From assembly GCA_021774995.1 (NCBI GenBank), contig JAJFIM010000160.1:1-11132 (forward strand): a DNA stretch of 11,132 nt, in the 5' to 3' direction. Both the position numbers and the translations under genes were made by a program. This document shows, in pieces, positions 1 through 7,673 of this stretch (its first letter is position 1; every line of letters starts with the position of its first letter). The notes under the pieces were generated by a model. The model did not search any database, was not told where the DNA came from, and saw only the letters and a program-made list of their open reading frames with translations. Source of the stretch: Alphaproteobacteria bacterium. GTDB taxonomy: Bacteria > Pseudomonadota > Alphaproteobacteria > SMXP01.

Positions 1-555
1 GCCACGTTGCCGAATCGCAAGATTGAGGTATACGGGCCACCGCCGACATCGGGCACCCGTGACGCCTTTGTTGAATTGGCTATGGAGGGTGGGTGCAAAA
101 AATTTGGTTTTGTGGCGGCTCTGAAAAAATCAGATAAGAAAGAATACAAAAGACGCTGTCACACTATCCGCGAAGACGGCGCCTATATCGAGGCGGGAGA
201 GAACGACAACCTGATTGTTCAGAAATTGGCGGCAAATAAAAAGGCGTTTGGTATTTTTGGCTTCAGCTATCTCGATCAAAACGCTGATAAGGTTCAAGGC
301 AGCTTGATTGATGGGGCGGAACCCGTTTTTGAGAATATTTCCGATGGCGCCTACCCCGTATCCCGGCCCCTCTTCTTTTATGTCAAGGCTTCTCAGGTAG
401 ACCAAGTGCCTGGGATCAACGAATTTCTCGCGGAGTTCACCAGCGAATCCGCTTGGGGGCCTGAAGGTTATCTGGTCGATAAGGGTCTGATCCCCATGCC
501 TGATGCGGAGCGCGCGTCGGGAGCCAAAAATGCCCGTGATCTTGGGTCCATGTGA
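1..555 (+). CDS. pstS: Phosphate ABC transporter substrate-binding protein PstS, C-terminal part (5' truncated by window edge)
   Basis: This is the C-terminal part, about 184 residues, of the periplasmic phosphate-binding protein that delivers phosphate to PstC/PstA. The reading frame is open from base 1, so the true start and the signal peptide lie outside the window; the TTG at base 7 is not a real start. The segment SGTRDAF near the beginning matches the conserved PstS loop that contributes phosphate-binding Ser, Arg and Asp residues. Further on, the run YPVSRPLFFYVK is the usual PstS 'Y(P)(I/V)SRPL' strand of the second lobe, and the end (YLVDKGLIPMP) resembles the C-terminus of alphaproteobacterial PstS-like proteins. 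It ends in TGA, and the pstC ATG follows with no spacer. Family assignment is firm because of these motifs and the pstC-pstA-pstB genes downstream; which of several PstS subtypes it is cannot be judged from the fragment. Confidence 0.93.
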   Translation, partial: ATLPNRKIEVYGPPPTSGTRDAFVELAMEGGCKKFGFVAALKKSDKKEYKRRCHTIREDGAYIEAGENDNLIVQKLAANKKAFGIFGFSYLDQNADKVQGSLIDGAEPVFENISDGAYPVSRPLFFYVKASQVDQVPGINEFLAEFTSESAWGPEGYLVDKGLIPMPDAERASGAKNARDLGSM

Positions 556-1536
556 ATGATCGGGAAAGAACGACGCACTCATTCCGACGTCCGGGGAAAT
601 CCTCCCCGGACGCGGTCTTTTCAGGCAAGGGCCATCGAAAAAATCCTTTACGGCCTCTTGGTGATGAGTTCTGTCTTTGCCGTTTTGATTACGATCGGCA
701 TTGTTCTTTCTTTAGCTTTTGAAACCTTCCGTTTTTTTGAACAGGTTTCCTTTATTGAATTTTTCTTTGGTTTGGAATGGAGTCCGCAAACGGCGATGCG
801 GGCCGATCAGGTTGGTTCGTCGGGAAGTTTCGGCATCGTTCCTCTTTTGGCGGGCACTGCGCTGATCAGCGTAATAGCGCTTGTTGTCGCCGGCCCGGTT
901 GGCCTTTTCGCCGCGATCTATCTGGCAGAATACGCCTCGCATACTATTCGCGCTGTCGTGAAGCCTATTTTGGAGATTTTGGCCGGGATACCTACAGTGG
1001 TTTACGGGTTTTTCGCCGCGCTCGCGCTCTCCCCTCTGCTTCGAGGCGCGGGCGAGGCTGCTGGACTTGATATCTCATCGGAAAGCGCACTGGCGGCGGG
1101 AATTGCCATGGGAATAATGATTATTCCCCTTATTTCGTCGATCGCGGAGGATGTAATTTCCGCCGTTCCCCAATCATTGCGTGAAGGTTCTTACGGGTTG
1201 GGGGCCACTCAATCGGAAACAATTCGCAAAGTGGTTCTCGTCGCCGCTTTGCCGGGGATTGTGGGCGGTATGTTATTGGGCGCATCGCGCGCCGTTGGGG
1301 AGACAATGATTGTGGTTATGGCGGCGGGCCTGTCGGCCAATTTAACGGCTAATCCGCTGGAGGCGGTGACGACGATAACGGTCCAAATAGTGAGTCTTCT
1401 AACTGGAGATCAAGAGTTTGAAAGCGCTAAAACCCTATCAGCGTTTGCCATGGGTTTTACTCTATTAATTCTTACACTGATAATGAATATGGCCGCAATG
1501 CATATTGTCAATAGATATCGGGAAAGATATGAGTAA
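556..1536 (+). CDS. pstC: Phosphate ABC transporter permease PstC
   Basis: Inner-membrane permease subunit, 326 residues, that pairs with PstA to form the phosphate channel. A first membrane helix lies near residues 29-55. After a short periplasmic stretch, the binding-protein-dependent transport domain spans about residues 93-315 with several hydrophobic helices. The cytoplasmic EAA loop that docks on PstB is visible around residues 209-248 (REGSYGLGAT, then LPGIVGGMLLGASRAVGET). LEILAGIPTVVYGFFA at 139-154 is a PstC hallmark. The length is close to that of enterobacterial PstC and lacks the long N-terminal extension seen in some alphaproteobacterial versions. The ATG immediately follows the pstS TGA with no strong Shine-Dalgarno sequence, which suggests translational coupling to pstS. 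The stop overlaps the pstA start. Confidence 0.95.
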   Translation: MIGKERRTHSDVRGNPPRTRSFQARAIEKILYGLLVMSSVFAVLITIGIVLSLAFETFRFFEQVSFIEFFFGLEWSPQTAMRADQVGSSGSFGIVPLLAGTALISVIALVVAGPVGLFAAIYLAEYASHTIRAVVKPILEILAGIPTVVYGFFAALALSPLLRGAGEAAGLDISSESALAAGIAMGIMIIPLISSIAEDVISAVPQSLREGSYGLGATQSETIRKVVLVAALPGIVGGMLLGASRAVGETMIVVMAAGLSANLTANPLEAVTTITVQIVSLLTGDQEFESAKTLSAFAMGFTLLILTLIMNMAAMHIVNRYRERYE

Positions 1537-2827
1537 GAAGTTATCGACATCATCGAATATAGACGCGCGCGTTTCGGTCGGTTTGAATAAGCGCTATAGA
1601 GCGGAAAAGCGAATGCGCGCTTATGGATTGACGGCCATTCTTTTGGCACTGATGTCGCTTGCGGTCCTTTTGGTATTTGTTGTTTCAATTGGCCGGACGG
1701 CGTTTGAGCAAACGATTATCCGGCTCGATGTTTCTCTTGAGGAATCGATTATCGATCCCGGTGGCGCGCGGGACGGGGAGTCTTTGAGGCGGGGTGATTT
1801 TCAGGGTCTTATTCGGAAAAGTTTGAGAGACCTTTTCCCCGATGTGGCGAGCCGTCAGGATAAACGGCGGCTTTATAAACTGATCAGCGCCGGGGCGCAG
1901 TATGAGCTGCGCGATCAAGTGATGGCGCGCCCAGAAATGATCGGGTCTGTTCAATCACTGTGGGTGCTGGGCTCCAGCGATGCGGATATGTGGCAAAAAG
2001 GAAAACTTGGGAATGAAACGGTAGATGGCGCTGGGCGGCTGAATGCGCAGCAGATAAAGTGGTTGCAAACGCTTCGCGATAAAGACCGTATCAAGACGCA
2101 ATTCAACAAAATGTTTTTTAGCAAGGGCGATTCGCGAGAACCTGAACTGGCGGGAATTTGGGGGGCGGTGGTCGGCGCCTTCTTATCTCTGTCCGTCACG
2201 CTCATACTTTCCTTTCCTCTGGGTGTGCTCACGGCAGTGTATTTGGAGGAATTAGCGCCCAAAAACCGATGGACGCGTCTGATCGAGGTCAATATCAATA
2301 ATCTTGCTGCGGTTCCTTCAATTATTTTTGGGCTGTTAGGCTTAGCGGTTTTTTTGAATTTCTTTGGATTTCCTCGCTCCTCTCCTTTGGTGGGCGGCAT
2401 GGTGTTGTCATTGATGACATTGCCGACCATTGTGATCGCGGCGCGCGCTTCCCTGCAATCCGTACCGCCTTCGATACGGGAAGCGGCATTGGGCATTGGC
2501 GCCAGCCCCCTTCAGGTGATTTTTCACCATGTCGTGCCGCTCGCTTTGCCTGGCATGCTAACGGGAACCATCATCGGCATGGCCCAGGCTCTGGGCGAGA
2601 CGGCGCCGCTTTTGATGATCGGAATGCTGGCTTTTGTGGTTGATATTCCTCAAGGGTTCGTCGATTCAGCTTCCACACTGCCGGTTCAGGTGTATCTTTG
2701 GGCCGACAGCGCTGAGCGCGGGTTTGTTGAGAAAACCGGTGCGGCAATCATGGTTCTCTTGGCCTTTTTAGTTGTCATGAACAGTATTGCTATTTTTATC
2801 CGCCACAAATTCGAGAGGAAATGGTAG
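1529..2827 (+). CDS. pstA: Phosphate ABC transporter permease PstA with large N-terminal insertion (DUF3333-like)
   Basis: Second permease of the phosphate importer, 432 residues from the chosen start. I chose ATG 1529, which overlaps the last 8 bases of pstC and has GGGAAAG a few bases upstream; a TTG 24 bases earlier keeps the frame open but is less likely. A first membrane helix lies at about residues 31-56. About 150 mostly polar residues follow (60-207), most likely facing the periplasm. The transport domain covers about 210-428. Its EAA loop lies at 317-358 (IREAALGIGAS, then LPGMLTGTIIGMAQALGETAP), and AAVPSIIFGLLGLAVF at 260-275 is typical of PstA. The long insertion is what the family DUF3333 describes in alphaproteobacterial PstA and makes the protein well over 100 residues longer than E. 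coli PstA. The gene ends in TAG, just before pstB. Confidence 0.95.
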   Translation: MSKKLSTSSNIDARVSVGLNKRYRAEKRMRAYGLTAILLALMSLAVLLVFVVSIGRTAFEQTIIRLDVSLEESIIDPGGARDGESLRRGDFQGLIRKSLRDLFPDVASRQDKRRLYKLISAGAQYELRDQVMARPEMIGSVQSLWVLGSSDADMWQKGKLGNETVDGAGRLNAQQIKWLQTLRDKDRIKTQFNKMFFSKGDSREPELAGIWGAVVGAFLSLSVTLILSFPLGVLTAVYLEELAPKNRWTRLIEVNINNLAAVPSIIFGLLGLAVFLNFFGFPRSSPLVGGMVLSLMTLPTIVIAARASLQSVPPSIREAALGIGASPLQVIFHHVVPLALPGMLTGTIIGMAQALGETAPLLMIGMLAFVVDIPQGFVDSASTLPVQVYLWADSAERGFVEKTGAAIMVLLAFLVVMNSIAIFIRHKFERKW

Positions 2828-2831
2828 GAAC

Positions 2832-3671
2832 ATGCACATGGACGCCAACATCTCAGCCGCTCTTGGCGGCCCCGCCGATGAAAGCGCCCCAGGCGCAGGG
2901 ATTCCCACCGGCAATCTGGCGAAAATATCAGCCAGACACATTAATGTGTATTACGGGGAGAAACAGGCCCTTCAGGATATCAATCTCCATATTCCCGACA
3001 GACGGGTGACGGCGCTGATAGGCCCCTCCGGGTGCGGCAAGACAACATTTTTGCGCTGTATTAACCGTATGAATGATCTCATACCCTCATGCCGTATTGA
3101 GGGTGATCTGATGATCAATGGTGATGATATATACGCCAAGGGCGTCGATGTGGTGTGTTTGCGCGCCCGCGTGGGGATGGTGTTTCAAAAGCCAAACCCC
3201 TTTCCCAAATCCATTTTTGATAATGTGGCGTATGGCGCACGTATTCATGGCCTTGCGAATAAAGGACCGGACCTTGATAATTTAGTCGCAAGGAGCTTAG
3301 AGCGTGCGGGATTATTTGCCGAAGTCAAAGACAGATTGTTAGAGCCGGGAACCAGCCTCTCGGGCGGACAGCAACAGAGATTGTGTATCGCGCGCGCAAT
3401 TGCGATTAAGCCCGAAATCATCTTGATGGATGAGCCCTGTTCGGCGCTCGACCCTATTGCAACGGCGAGGATTGAAGAGTTGATCGATGAGTTGTCGCAA
3501 AATTTTACAATCATCATTGTGACCCATTCGATGCAGCAGGCGGCTCGGGTTTCTCAAAGGACAGCTTTCTTTCACATGGGGTCAATGGTGGAAGATGGGG
3601 ATACGGAAGAAATATTCAGCACGCCCGTTGATGAGCGCACCAAAGCGTATATCACGGGACGAATTGGGTGA
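2832..3671 (+). CDS. pstB: Phosphate ABC transporter ATP-binding protein PstB
   Basis: Cytoplasmic ATPase of the phosphate importer, 279 residues from ATG 2832. Walker A is GPSGCGKTT (64-72), the Q-loop glutamine is Q119 in VFQKPNPFP, the ABC signature is LSGGQ (176-180), Walker B is IILMDE (196-201) with catalytic Glu201, and the switch histidine is His232. The sequence QKPNPFPKSIFDNVAYG is diagnostic of PstB among ABC ATPases. The start is uncertain: AGGA at 2826-2829 sits only 2 bases from ATG 2832 but 8 bases from the in-frame ATG at 2838, so 2838 may be the true start. A TTG further up at 2787 would overlap pstA and is unlikely. The N-terminal ~30 residues are low in complexity (Ala, Gly, Pro) and probably disordered. 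All catalytic residues are intact. Confidence 0.96.
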   Translation: MHMDANISAALGGPADESAPGAGIPTGNLAKISARHINVYYGEKQALQDINLHIPDRRVTALIGPSGCGKTTFLRCINRMNDLIPSCRIEGDLMINGDDIYAKGVDVVCLRARVGMVFQKPNPFPKSIFDNVAYGARIHGLANKGPDLDNLVARSLERAGLFAEVKDRLLEPGTSLSGGQQQRLCIARAIAIKPEIILMDEPCSALDPIATARIEELIDELSQNFTIIIVTHSMQQAARVSQRTAFFHMGSMVEDGDTEEIFSTPVDERTKAYITGRIG

Positions 3672-3681
3672 GGACAGACAG

Positions 3682-4416
3682 ATGGAATCTGAACATATCG
3701 TCAAATCTTTCGATAAAGACCTGGCAAGTCTAGATCATGGCATCGCTCAAATGGGTGGTCTGGTTGAAATGCAATTGGCGCAGGCGTTGGATTCGCTTGT
3801 CAGACGCGATGTGGACTTGGCGCGCGAGGTGGTTGCCAAAGACAGTCAGATCGACGCTATGGAAACCGATATTCATATGCGTGCTGTGCGGCTCTTAGGA
3901 TTGCGGCAGCCCATCGCCAGTGATTTGCGCGAAGTGATCGCCGCGTTCCAAACGGCGAGTGAACTTGAGAGAATTGGAGATTATGCGCGTAACATCGCTA
4001 AACGAACAACGGCATTGAACAAATTGCCTCCTATTGGGTCCGCCGCGCAGAGCATTGTTCGCATGGGCGGTGTGGTTCAAAGCATGATCAAGGGCGTGCT
4101 AGATGCATATCAAACGCGAGATACGTCTCTTGCGGACGATGTCCGCAAAAGGGATCAAGAAGTTGATCAATTGCATACCAGTCTGTTTCGGGAGCTTTTA
4201 ACTTATATGATGGAAGACCCGCATATAATTACAGCATGTACGCACTTATTGTTCATTTCAAAAAATGTTGAGCGGATGGGAGATCACGCCACCAATATTG
4301 CTGAGCATATTCATATGATTGTTTTTGGGCATGATCCAGAACAAGAACGACCCAAGGAAGATCAATCTTCATTCACGGTTATAAATGCGCCCGAGGACGA
4401 TTCATCAAAAGGTTAA
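3682..4416 (+). CDS. phoU: Phosphate signalling protein PhoU
   Basis: Cytoplasmic regulator of 244 residues that links the state of the Pst transporter to the PhoR-PhoB pathway and restrains phosphate uptake. It shows the two-fold repeat of the PhoU three-helix bundle. The metal-binding motif appears once in each half: ELERIGDYARNIA (94-106) and NVERMGDHATNIA (195-207). The start at ATG 3682 is supported by GGTGAGGA at 3667-3674, 7 bases upstream; the frame is open further up inside pstB, but those starts have no site. The gap from the pstB stop is 10 bases. The last ~25 residues are polar and acidic, beyond the usual end of the bundle, and are probably an unstructured tail. The phosphate-operon position makes the assignment firm. 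Confidence 0.95.
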   Translation: MESEHIVKSFDKDLASLDHGIAQMGGLVEMQLAQALDSLVRRDVDLAREVVAKDSQIDAMETDIHMRAVRLLGLRQPIASDLREVIAAFQTASELERIGDYARNIAKRTTALNKLPPIGSAAQSIVRMGGVVQSMIKGVLDAYQTRDTSLADDVRKRDQEVDQLHTSLFRELLTYMMEDPHIITACTHLLFISKNVERMGDHATNIAEHIHMIVFGHDPEQERPKEDQSSFTVINAPEDDSSKG

Positions 4417-4425
4417 TCTGTATCC

Positions 4426-5118
4426 ATGAAACCGCTTATTTGTATTGTTGAGGATGAACTGCCGCAGGCGGAATTGCTACGGTATAATTTTGAAAACCAA
4501 GGCTTTCACACTCTGACGGTGGGAGATGGCCTTGAAGCCCTGGAACGCATTGAAGATGAACTTCCCGATGTGGTGGTGTTGGACTGGATGCTGCCGGGTC
4601 TTTCCGGCGTTGAAATTTGCCGGAAGATTCGCCAGCAAAAAGAAATAAAACACATTCCCATCATCATGCTGACGGCGCGCGGCGAAGAAGGAGACCGCAT
4701 TCGCGGACTCGAGGTGGGGGCGGATGATTATGTTGTCAAACCCTATTCACCCAAAGAATTGGTTGCCCGTGTGCGGGCGCTTTTGCGCCGATCTAAAAGT
4801 GTTGATGGAGAGGAGTTTCTTGAATATGCGAATGTCGTCATGGATCTGAGCGCGCACAAGGTGACCCGTGGAGGGGAGCCCGTTCACTTGGGGCCTACGG
4901 AATTTCAATTGTTGCGGGTGTTTTTAGGCCGTCCAACCCGGGTTTTTTCACGCGAAAATTTACTAGATAAGGTTTGGGGCCGCGATGTTTATGTTGAAGA
5001 CAGGACGGTTGACGTTCATGTCGGGCGTTTGCGAAAAGCGCTCAATCTGGTCAAAGGCCCCGAACTTATCAGGACCATTCGCGGCGTCGGATACTCCATA
5101 GACCAAGATGCGCAGTAG
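4426..5118 (+). CDS. phoB: Phosphate regulon response regulator PhoB
   Basis: Two-component response regulator of 230 residues. The receiver domain (about 1-120) has the acidic pocket Glu9/Asp10, the phospho-acceptor Asp53 in VVLDWMLPG, Thr83 in IIMLTARG and Lys105 in YVVKPYSPKEL. The C-terminal OmpR/PhoB winged-helix domain (about 130-227) contains the LGPTEFQLL start and the RTVDVHVGRLRKAL recognition helix, and ends in the RGVGY wing. When phosphorylated by PhoR the family binds Pho boxes ahead of phosphate-starvation genes. The gene starts 9 bases after phoU; AAAAGG lies about 13 bases upstream of the ATG, a rather distant ribosome site. It ends in TAG, followed two codons later by an in-frame TGA. 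No phoR follows. PhoB is preferred over other OmpR-type regulators because of operon position and close match to the family. Confidence 0.93.
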   Translation: MKPLICIVEDELPQAELLRYNFENQGFHTLTVGDGLEALERIEDELPDVVVLDWMLPGLSGVEICRKIRQQKEIKHIPIIMLTARGEEGDRIRGLEVGADDYVVKPYSPKELVARVRALLRRSKSVDGEEFLEYANVVMDLSAHKVTRGGEPVHLGPTEFQLLRVFLGRPTRVFSRENLLDKVWGRDVYVEDRTVDVHVGRLRKALNLVKGPELIRTIRGVGYSIDQDAQ

Positions 5119-5122
5119 CACT

Positions 5123-5133
5123 GACAAATTGTC
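5123..5133. repeat. Short perfect palindrome after phoB
   Basis: GACAA and TTGTC flank a single A only 4 bases after the phoB stop codon. The stem is too short and has no T-run, so it is not a convincing terminator; it might be a small protein-binding site. The rest of the 101-base gap to the next gene shows no Pho box and no clear promoter. Confidence 0.25.
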
Positions 5134-5219
5134 TCACTTGGCATTTGGAGTTTAGCCCCATAAGTTGTCGTTGAATAATTTCCATCAGAACGTCAATCAA
5201 TTAAAGGGGCGCCAATCAC

Positions 5220-5639
5220 ATGCCGACGAGTTTTGTTTCACTTCTCATGATGCTTTTTGCTATTGTCAGCGCCCTGATTGGCCTCAATCAGGAAGGTTAC
5301 GCCGCCCACGGCCTGGAAGTGGATGCAGGGGAATATGCGGTTAATCTTTATCATACGGCTGCAAAATATTTAATGTGGCATGTCTTTGGTCTGATATTCT
5401 TGGCTCTACTCTATGATCGCTGGGTTGATTTGCGCACGCGCGTTCTGATTGGCCTAGCGGCGTTAACTTTTGCACTTGGCATTGTGACCTTTAGCGGAGG
5501 CATGTACCGCGTGCCTTTCGGGGGTACGCTTGGGCCCGTGATTTTTGGCGCCGTGGCTTTTATGGTGGGTTGGGGGCTTATGGGGCTTGGGGTCATCAGT
5601 GGGTGGTGGGCGGGACGGGCGGCGTCATCCTATTCTTGA
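5220..5639 (+). CDS. DUF423-type small integral membrane protein
   Basis: A 139-residue protein with four hydrophobic segments (about residues 4-22, 47-66, 74-92 and 104-130). Its layout fits the DUF423 (YgdD-like) family: a conserved AHGL after the first helix (29-32), a Tyr/His-containing start to helix 2 (YHTAAKYLMWHVFGL, 44-58), FSGGMY at the end of helix 3 (91-96), and a Gly-rich GAVAFMVGW in helix 4 (110-118). The usual GAFGAHGL is here EGYAAHGL, so the match is recognisable but divergent. The family's function is not established. AAAGGGG lies about 10 bases upstream of the ATG. It follows phoB on the same strand with a 101-base gap; whether it is cotranscribed with the phosphate operon cannot be told from sequence. 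Confidence 0.75.
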   Translation: MPTSFVSLLMMLFAIVSALIGLNQEGYAAHGLEVDAGEYAVNLYHTAAKYLMWHVFGLIFLALLYDRWVDLRTRVLIGLAALTFALGIVTFSGGMYRVPFGGTLGPVIFGAVAFMVGWGLMGLGVISGWWAGRAASSYS

Positions 5640-5842
5640 TTGGACCGACTTAAGACCCGCTTCTTATACTTCCTTTCAATCAGCCATGAGATCCCCCGAT
5701 TCATTGAGGGTTTTTCACGCTACAGAGTATCTCAAGGGGTGATCATTCAGGGATCCTCAACAAAGAAATTATTCCCAAAGAGAAAAAACGCGGATATACA
5801 GCTAGCTCCTGATAATGTGTTCACTGAAAAAAGGGGCTCTTG
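5640..5842. other. Intergenic region upstream of the POT transporter, no convincing gene
   Basis: About 200 bases between the DUF423-type gene and the POT transporter. A 67-codon frame crosses it from a TTG, but it has no ribosome site and no recognisable features. GATAAT at 5811-5816 could serve as a -10 element, yet no matching -35 is visible at normal spacing. A short CCC/GGG pairing before TTTTT around 5691-5715 is too weak to call a terminator. The 3' end contains the transporter's ribosome-binding site, AAGGGG at 5831-5836. Confidence 0.5.
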
Positions 5843-7381
5843 ATGACAATGGAAAGCGCGCGTCCTGCTGGGATGCTCAGTCATTTGACGGACCAGCCGA
5901 AGGGCATCTATCTGCTTTTCACTGTCGAGATGTGGGAACGCTTCAGCTTTTACGGCATGCGGGGAATGTTGGTTCTATTCTTGACCAGCGCTACTCTGCA
6001 ATCCGGTTTCGGGTGGTCCAGCGCCAAAGCACTGAACCTCTATGGCATTTATGTCGGATTGGTTTATCTCACGCCGTTATTAGGCGGTTATCTGGCGGAT
6101 CACTGGCTGGGGCATCGCCGGGCGGTGATCTGGGGGGCGGTGCTCATGGCGATCGGCCATTTTTTGATGGCCGGCCCTGCTTTGATCCCAATCTTATTTT
6201 CCGCTGTCTATGGCCTTCCCGTTGAACAGGTTTTTCAGAATGCGGGTGTTGAGCTGGGTGTGTTGAATATGACGCCATCCATTAGTCAAGCATTGCAGAC
6301 TGAACTGGCTGGAACTTTGACTGCGGCCGCTGCGGATGCAAGTGCGCAGCCCCTTGAATGGGCCTATCTTTTCACAGGGTGGAGCTTTTATTTTGCCATC
6401 GGTTTCATTATTCTTGGCAATGGCCTGTTTAAACCCAATATGACGACACTTGTCGGCGGACTTTATGCACCCACCGATTCGCGCAGGGACAGCGGCTTCA
6501 CTATTTTTTATATGGGCATTAATCTCGGCGCCTTTTTGGCCAATCTCACCGCGGGCACAGTCGGCGCGCTCTGGGGGTGGCATTATGGCTTCACCATAGC
6601 CGGTTTTGGGATGCTCGCCGGGCTTCTGTTTCTCATGAAGTTTCAATCCCGTTTTTTAGGGGATATTGGCTTGGAAGCCCCGCATAAGAAAAGCAAGCGC
6701 GATGGCTTGAGAAAAATCAAACTCACAGCGATTGAGCGCAAACGGATTTTGGCGATCCTGGTTTTTGGTCTTTTTTCCATTGTCTTCTGGACGGGATTCG
6801 AACAAGGCGGGGGTTTGCTGAACCTCTATGCTGAGAATAAAGTAGATAGAAATATTGCCGGGTTCATTGTGCCAACGCCATGGTTCCAATCATTGAATCC
6901 CATGTTCATCATCTTTTTTGCGCCCATGATCTCAGCTTTGTGGATTGGTCTCAGCGCAAAGGGACGCGATCCATCCACCCCGCATAAATTTGCCTTGGCG
7001 TTGACGCTGATGGGGCTGGGATTTGTTTGCATGATAGTGTCTGCGCGTGAGTGGTCCGCCACGGGAAGTACGCATATGATTTGGCTGGTGGCTGCATATC
7101 TTCTTCATACATTGGGGGAGCTGTGCATCAGTCCGGTGGGATTATCTCTGGTCAATCGCTTAGCTCCTGAGCGCATGGCGTCGCTGATGATGGGGGTTTG
7201 GTTCCTGTCATTTTCGGCGTCAGGCTGGCTTGCCGGTATTGTCGGCGCCATGGCGGAATCTGTGTCGGAGCTGACGGTATTCACCGGTTTAACAATTGCC
7301 AGTTTTGCCGCCGCCCTGATCATGGCGGCGTTAAATAAACCCCTCAAATCAATGATGCATGAGGGTGAGAAACTCACCTGA
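5843..7381 (+). CDS. POT/PTR2 family proton-coupled peptide transporter
   Basis: Inner-membrane major-facilitator carrier of 512 residues that, by family, imports di- and tripeptides with protons. The first helix carries the POT signature EMWERFSFYGMR (29-40), matching the ExxERFxYYG proton-coupling motif. GNGLFKPN lies at 192-199, and FYMGINLG at 222-229 is the PTR2 second signature. LGELCISPVGLSLVNRLAP near the C-terminal third is typical of bacterial POT proteins. About a dozen or more hydrophobic helices are visible. A polar stretch at about 125-173, before the GNGLFKPN helix, is longer than in the usual bacterial POT proteins. The start is ATG 5843, with GGGG ending 6 bases upstream; TTG 5840 and ATG 5849 are less likely. 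Substrate range cannot be read from sequence. The gene is followed by a strong terminator. Confidence 0.93.
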   Translation: MTMESARPAGMLSHLTDQPKGIYLLFTVEMWERFSFYGMRGMLVLFLTSATLQSGFGWSSAKALNLYGIYVGLVYLTPLLGGYLADHWLGHRRAVIWGAVLMAIGHFLMAGPALIPILFSAVYGLPVEQVFQNAGVELGVLNMTPSISQALQTELAGTLTAAAADASAQPLEWAYLFTGWSFYFAIGFIILGNGLFKPNMTTLVGGLYAPTDSRRDSGFTIFYMGINLGAFLANLTAGTVGALWGWHYGFTIAGFGMLAGLLFLMKFQSRFLGDIGLEAPHKKSKRDGLRKIKLTAIERKRILAILVFGLFSIVFWTGFEQGGGLLNLYAENKVDRNIAGFIVPTPWFQSLNPMFIIFFAPMISALWIGLSAKGRDPSTPHKFALALTLMGLGFVCMIVSAREWSATGSTHMIWLVAAYLLHTLGELCISPVGLSLVNRLAPERMASLMMGVWFLSFSASGWLAGIVGAMAESVSELTVFTGLTIASFAAALIMAALNKPLKSMMHEGEKLT

Positions 7382-7408
7382 AGTCTAAGGCAAAATTTCA
7401 AGAGACAT

Positions 7409-7438
7409 AAAAAGGGGGTGCTGAGCGCACCCCCTTTT
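7409..7438. terminator. Bidirectional rho-independent terminator
   Basis: A perfect 12-bp stem (AAAAGGGGGTGC at 7410-7421 pairs with 7427-7438) closes a 5-base loop. The stem is GC-rich at the loop side, ending in TTTT on the + strand and in a run of T on the - strand (the complement of AAAAA at 7409-7413). It lies 28 bases after the POT stop and about 29 bases after the final TAA of the convergent protease/PDZ frame, so it can end transcription from both sides. Its distance from TAA 7467, rather than from TAG 7674, suggests that the protease gene originally ended at 7467. Confidence 0.88.
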
Positions 7439-7466
7439 CGTTGATAGCGTCAGAGAAAACGGCGTC

Positions 7467-7673
7467 TTAACGCGCCGCCATTTTCAGAGAGGATTGATGC
7501 TCCTCTCCATCGCGCAGATAGCGCAATTCAACCACATCGCCTGGTTCAAAAGTTTTAAGCGAGTCGGAATAGGCCTGAAGGCCATCGATCGCGTTGTCCC
7601 CAAGCTGAATGATCACATCGCCCGCTTTGAGCCCGGCCGCTTCAGCAGGCGAGTCTTCCGATACGCTGGAACG
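7467..7673 (-). pseudogene. PDZ domain in frame behind an amber stop (detached C-terminus of the protease)
   Basis: Reading on through TAG 7674-7676 in the protease frame gives 68 sense codons and then TAA at 7467-7469. The translation is a good PDZ domain: EDSPAEAAGLKAGDVIIQLG, then the IDGL and YSDSLK segment, then PGDVVELRYLRDGEE and a final KMAAR. PDZ domains bind peptide C-termini or tune protease activity. The first strand of the same domain (VPDFTFSGAGV) lies before the stop, so the domain is cut inside its N-terminal part. There is no frameshift and no second stop. No ATG or ribosome site lies near the break, so separate translation is unlikely. It is either a decayed tail, a readthrough product, or intact in life if the stop is a sequencing error. 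Confidence 0.75.

Noticed and set aside
130..582. - strand open frame of 150 codons opposite pstS
   Set aside because: PstS motifs on the + strand explain this stretch; the antisense translation shows no domain and no ribosome site.
1505..1528. Upstream TTG start for PstA
   Set aside because: ATG 1529 has a good ribosome site and the common short overlap with the preceding gene; the TTG lies deeper in pstC without a site.
5119..5219. Pho box or separate promoter downstream of phoB
   Set aside because: I looked for CTGTCAT-like direct repeats and for a -35/-10 pair with normal spacing and saw none.
5690..5755. Possible hairpin or terminator (GATCCC at 5690 and GGGATC at 5750; CCC/GGG before TTTTT near 5710)
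   Set aside because: The first pairing has a 54-base loop and only 6 pairs; the second has only 3 pairs. Neither is better than chance.
5640..5843. 67-codon + strand frame between the DUF423-type gene and the POT gene
   Set aside because: It starts at a TTG directly after the previous stop, has no Shine-Dalgarno sequence and no recognisable features, and ends over the transporter's ribosome site.
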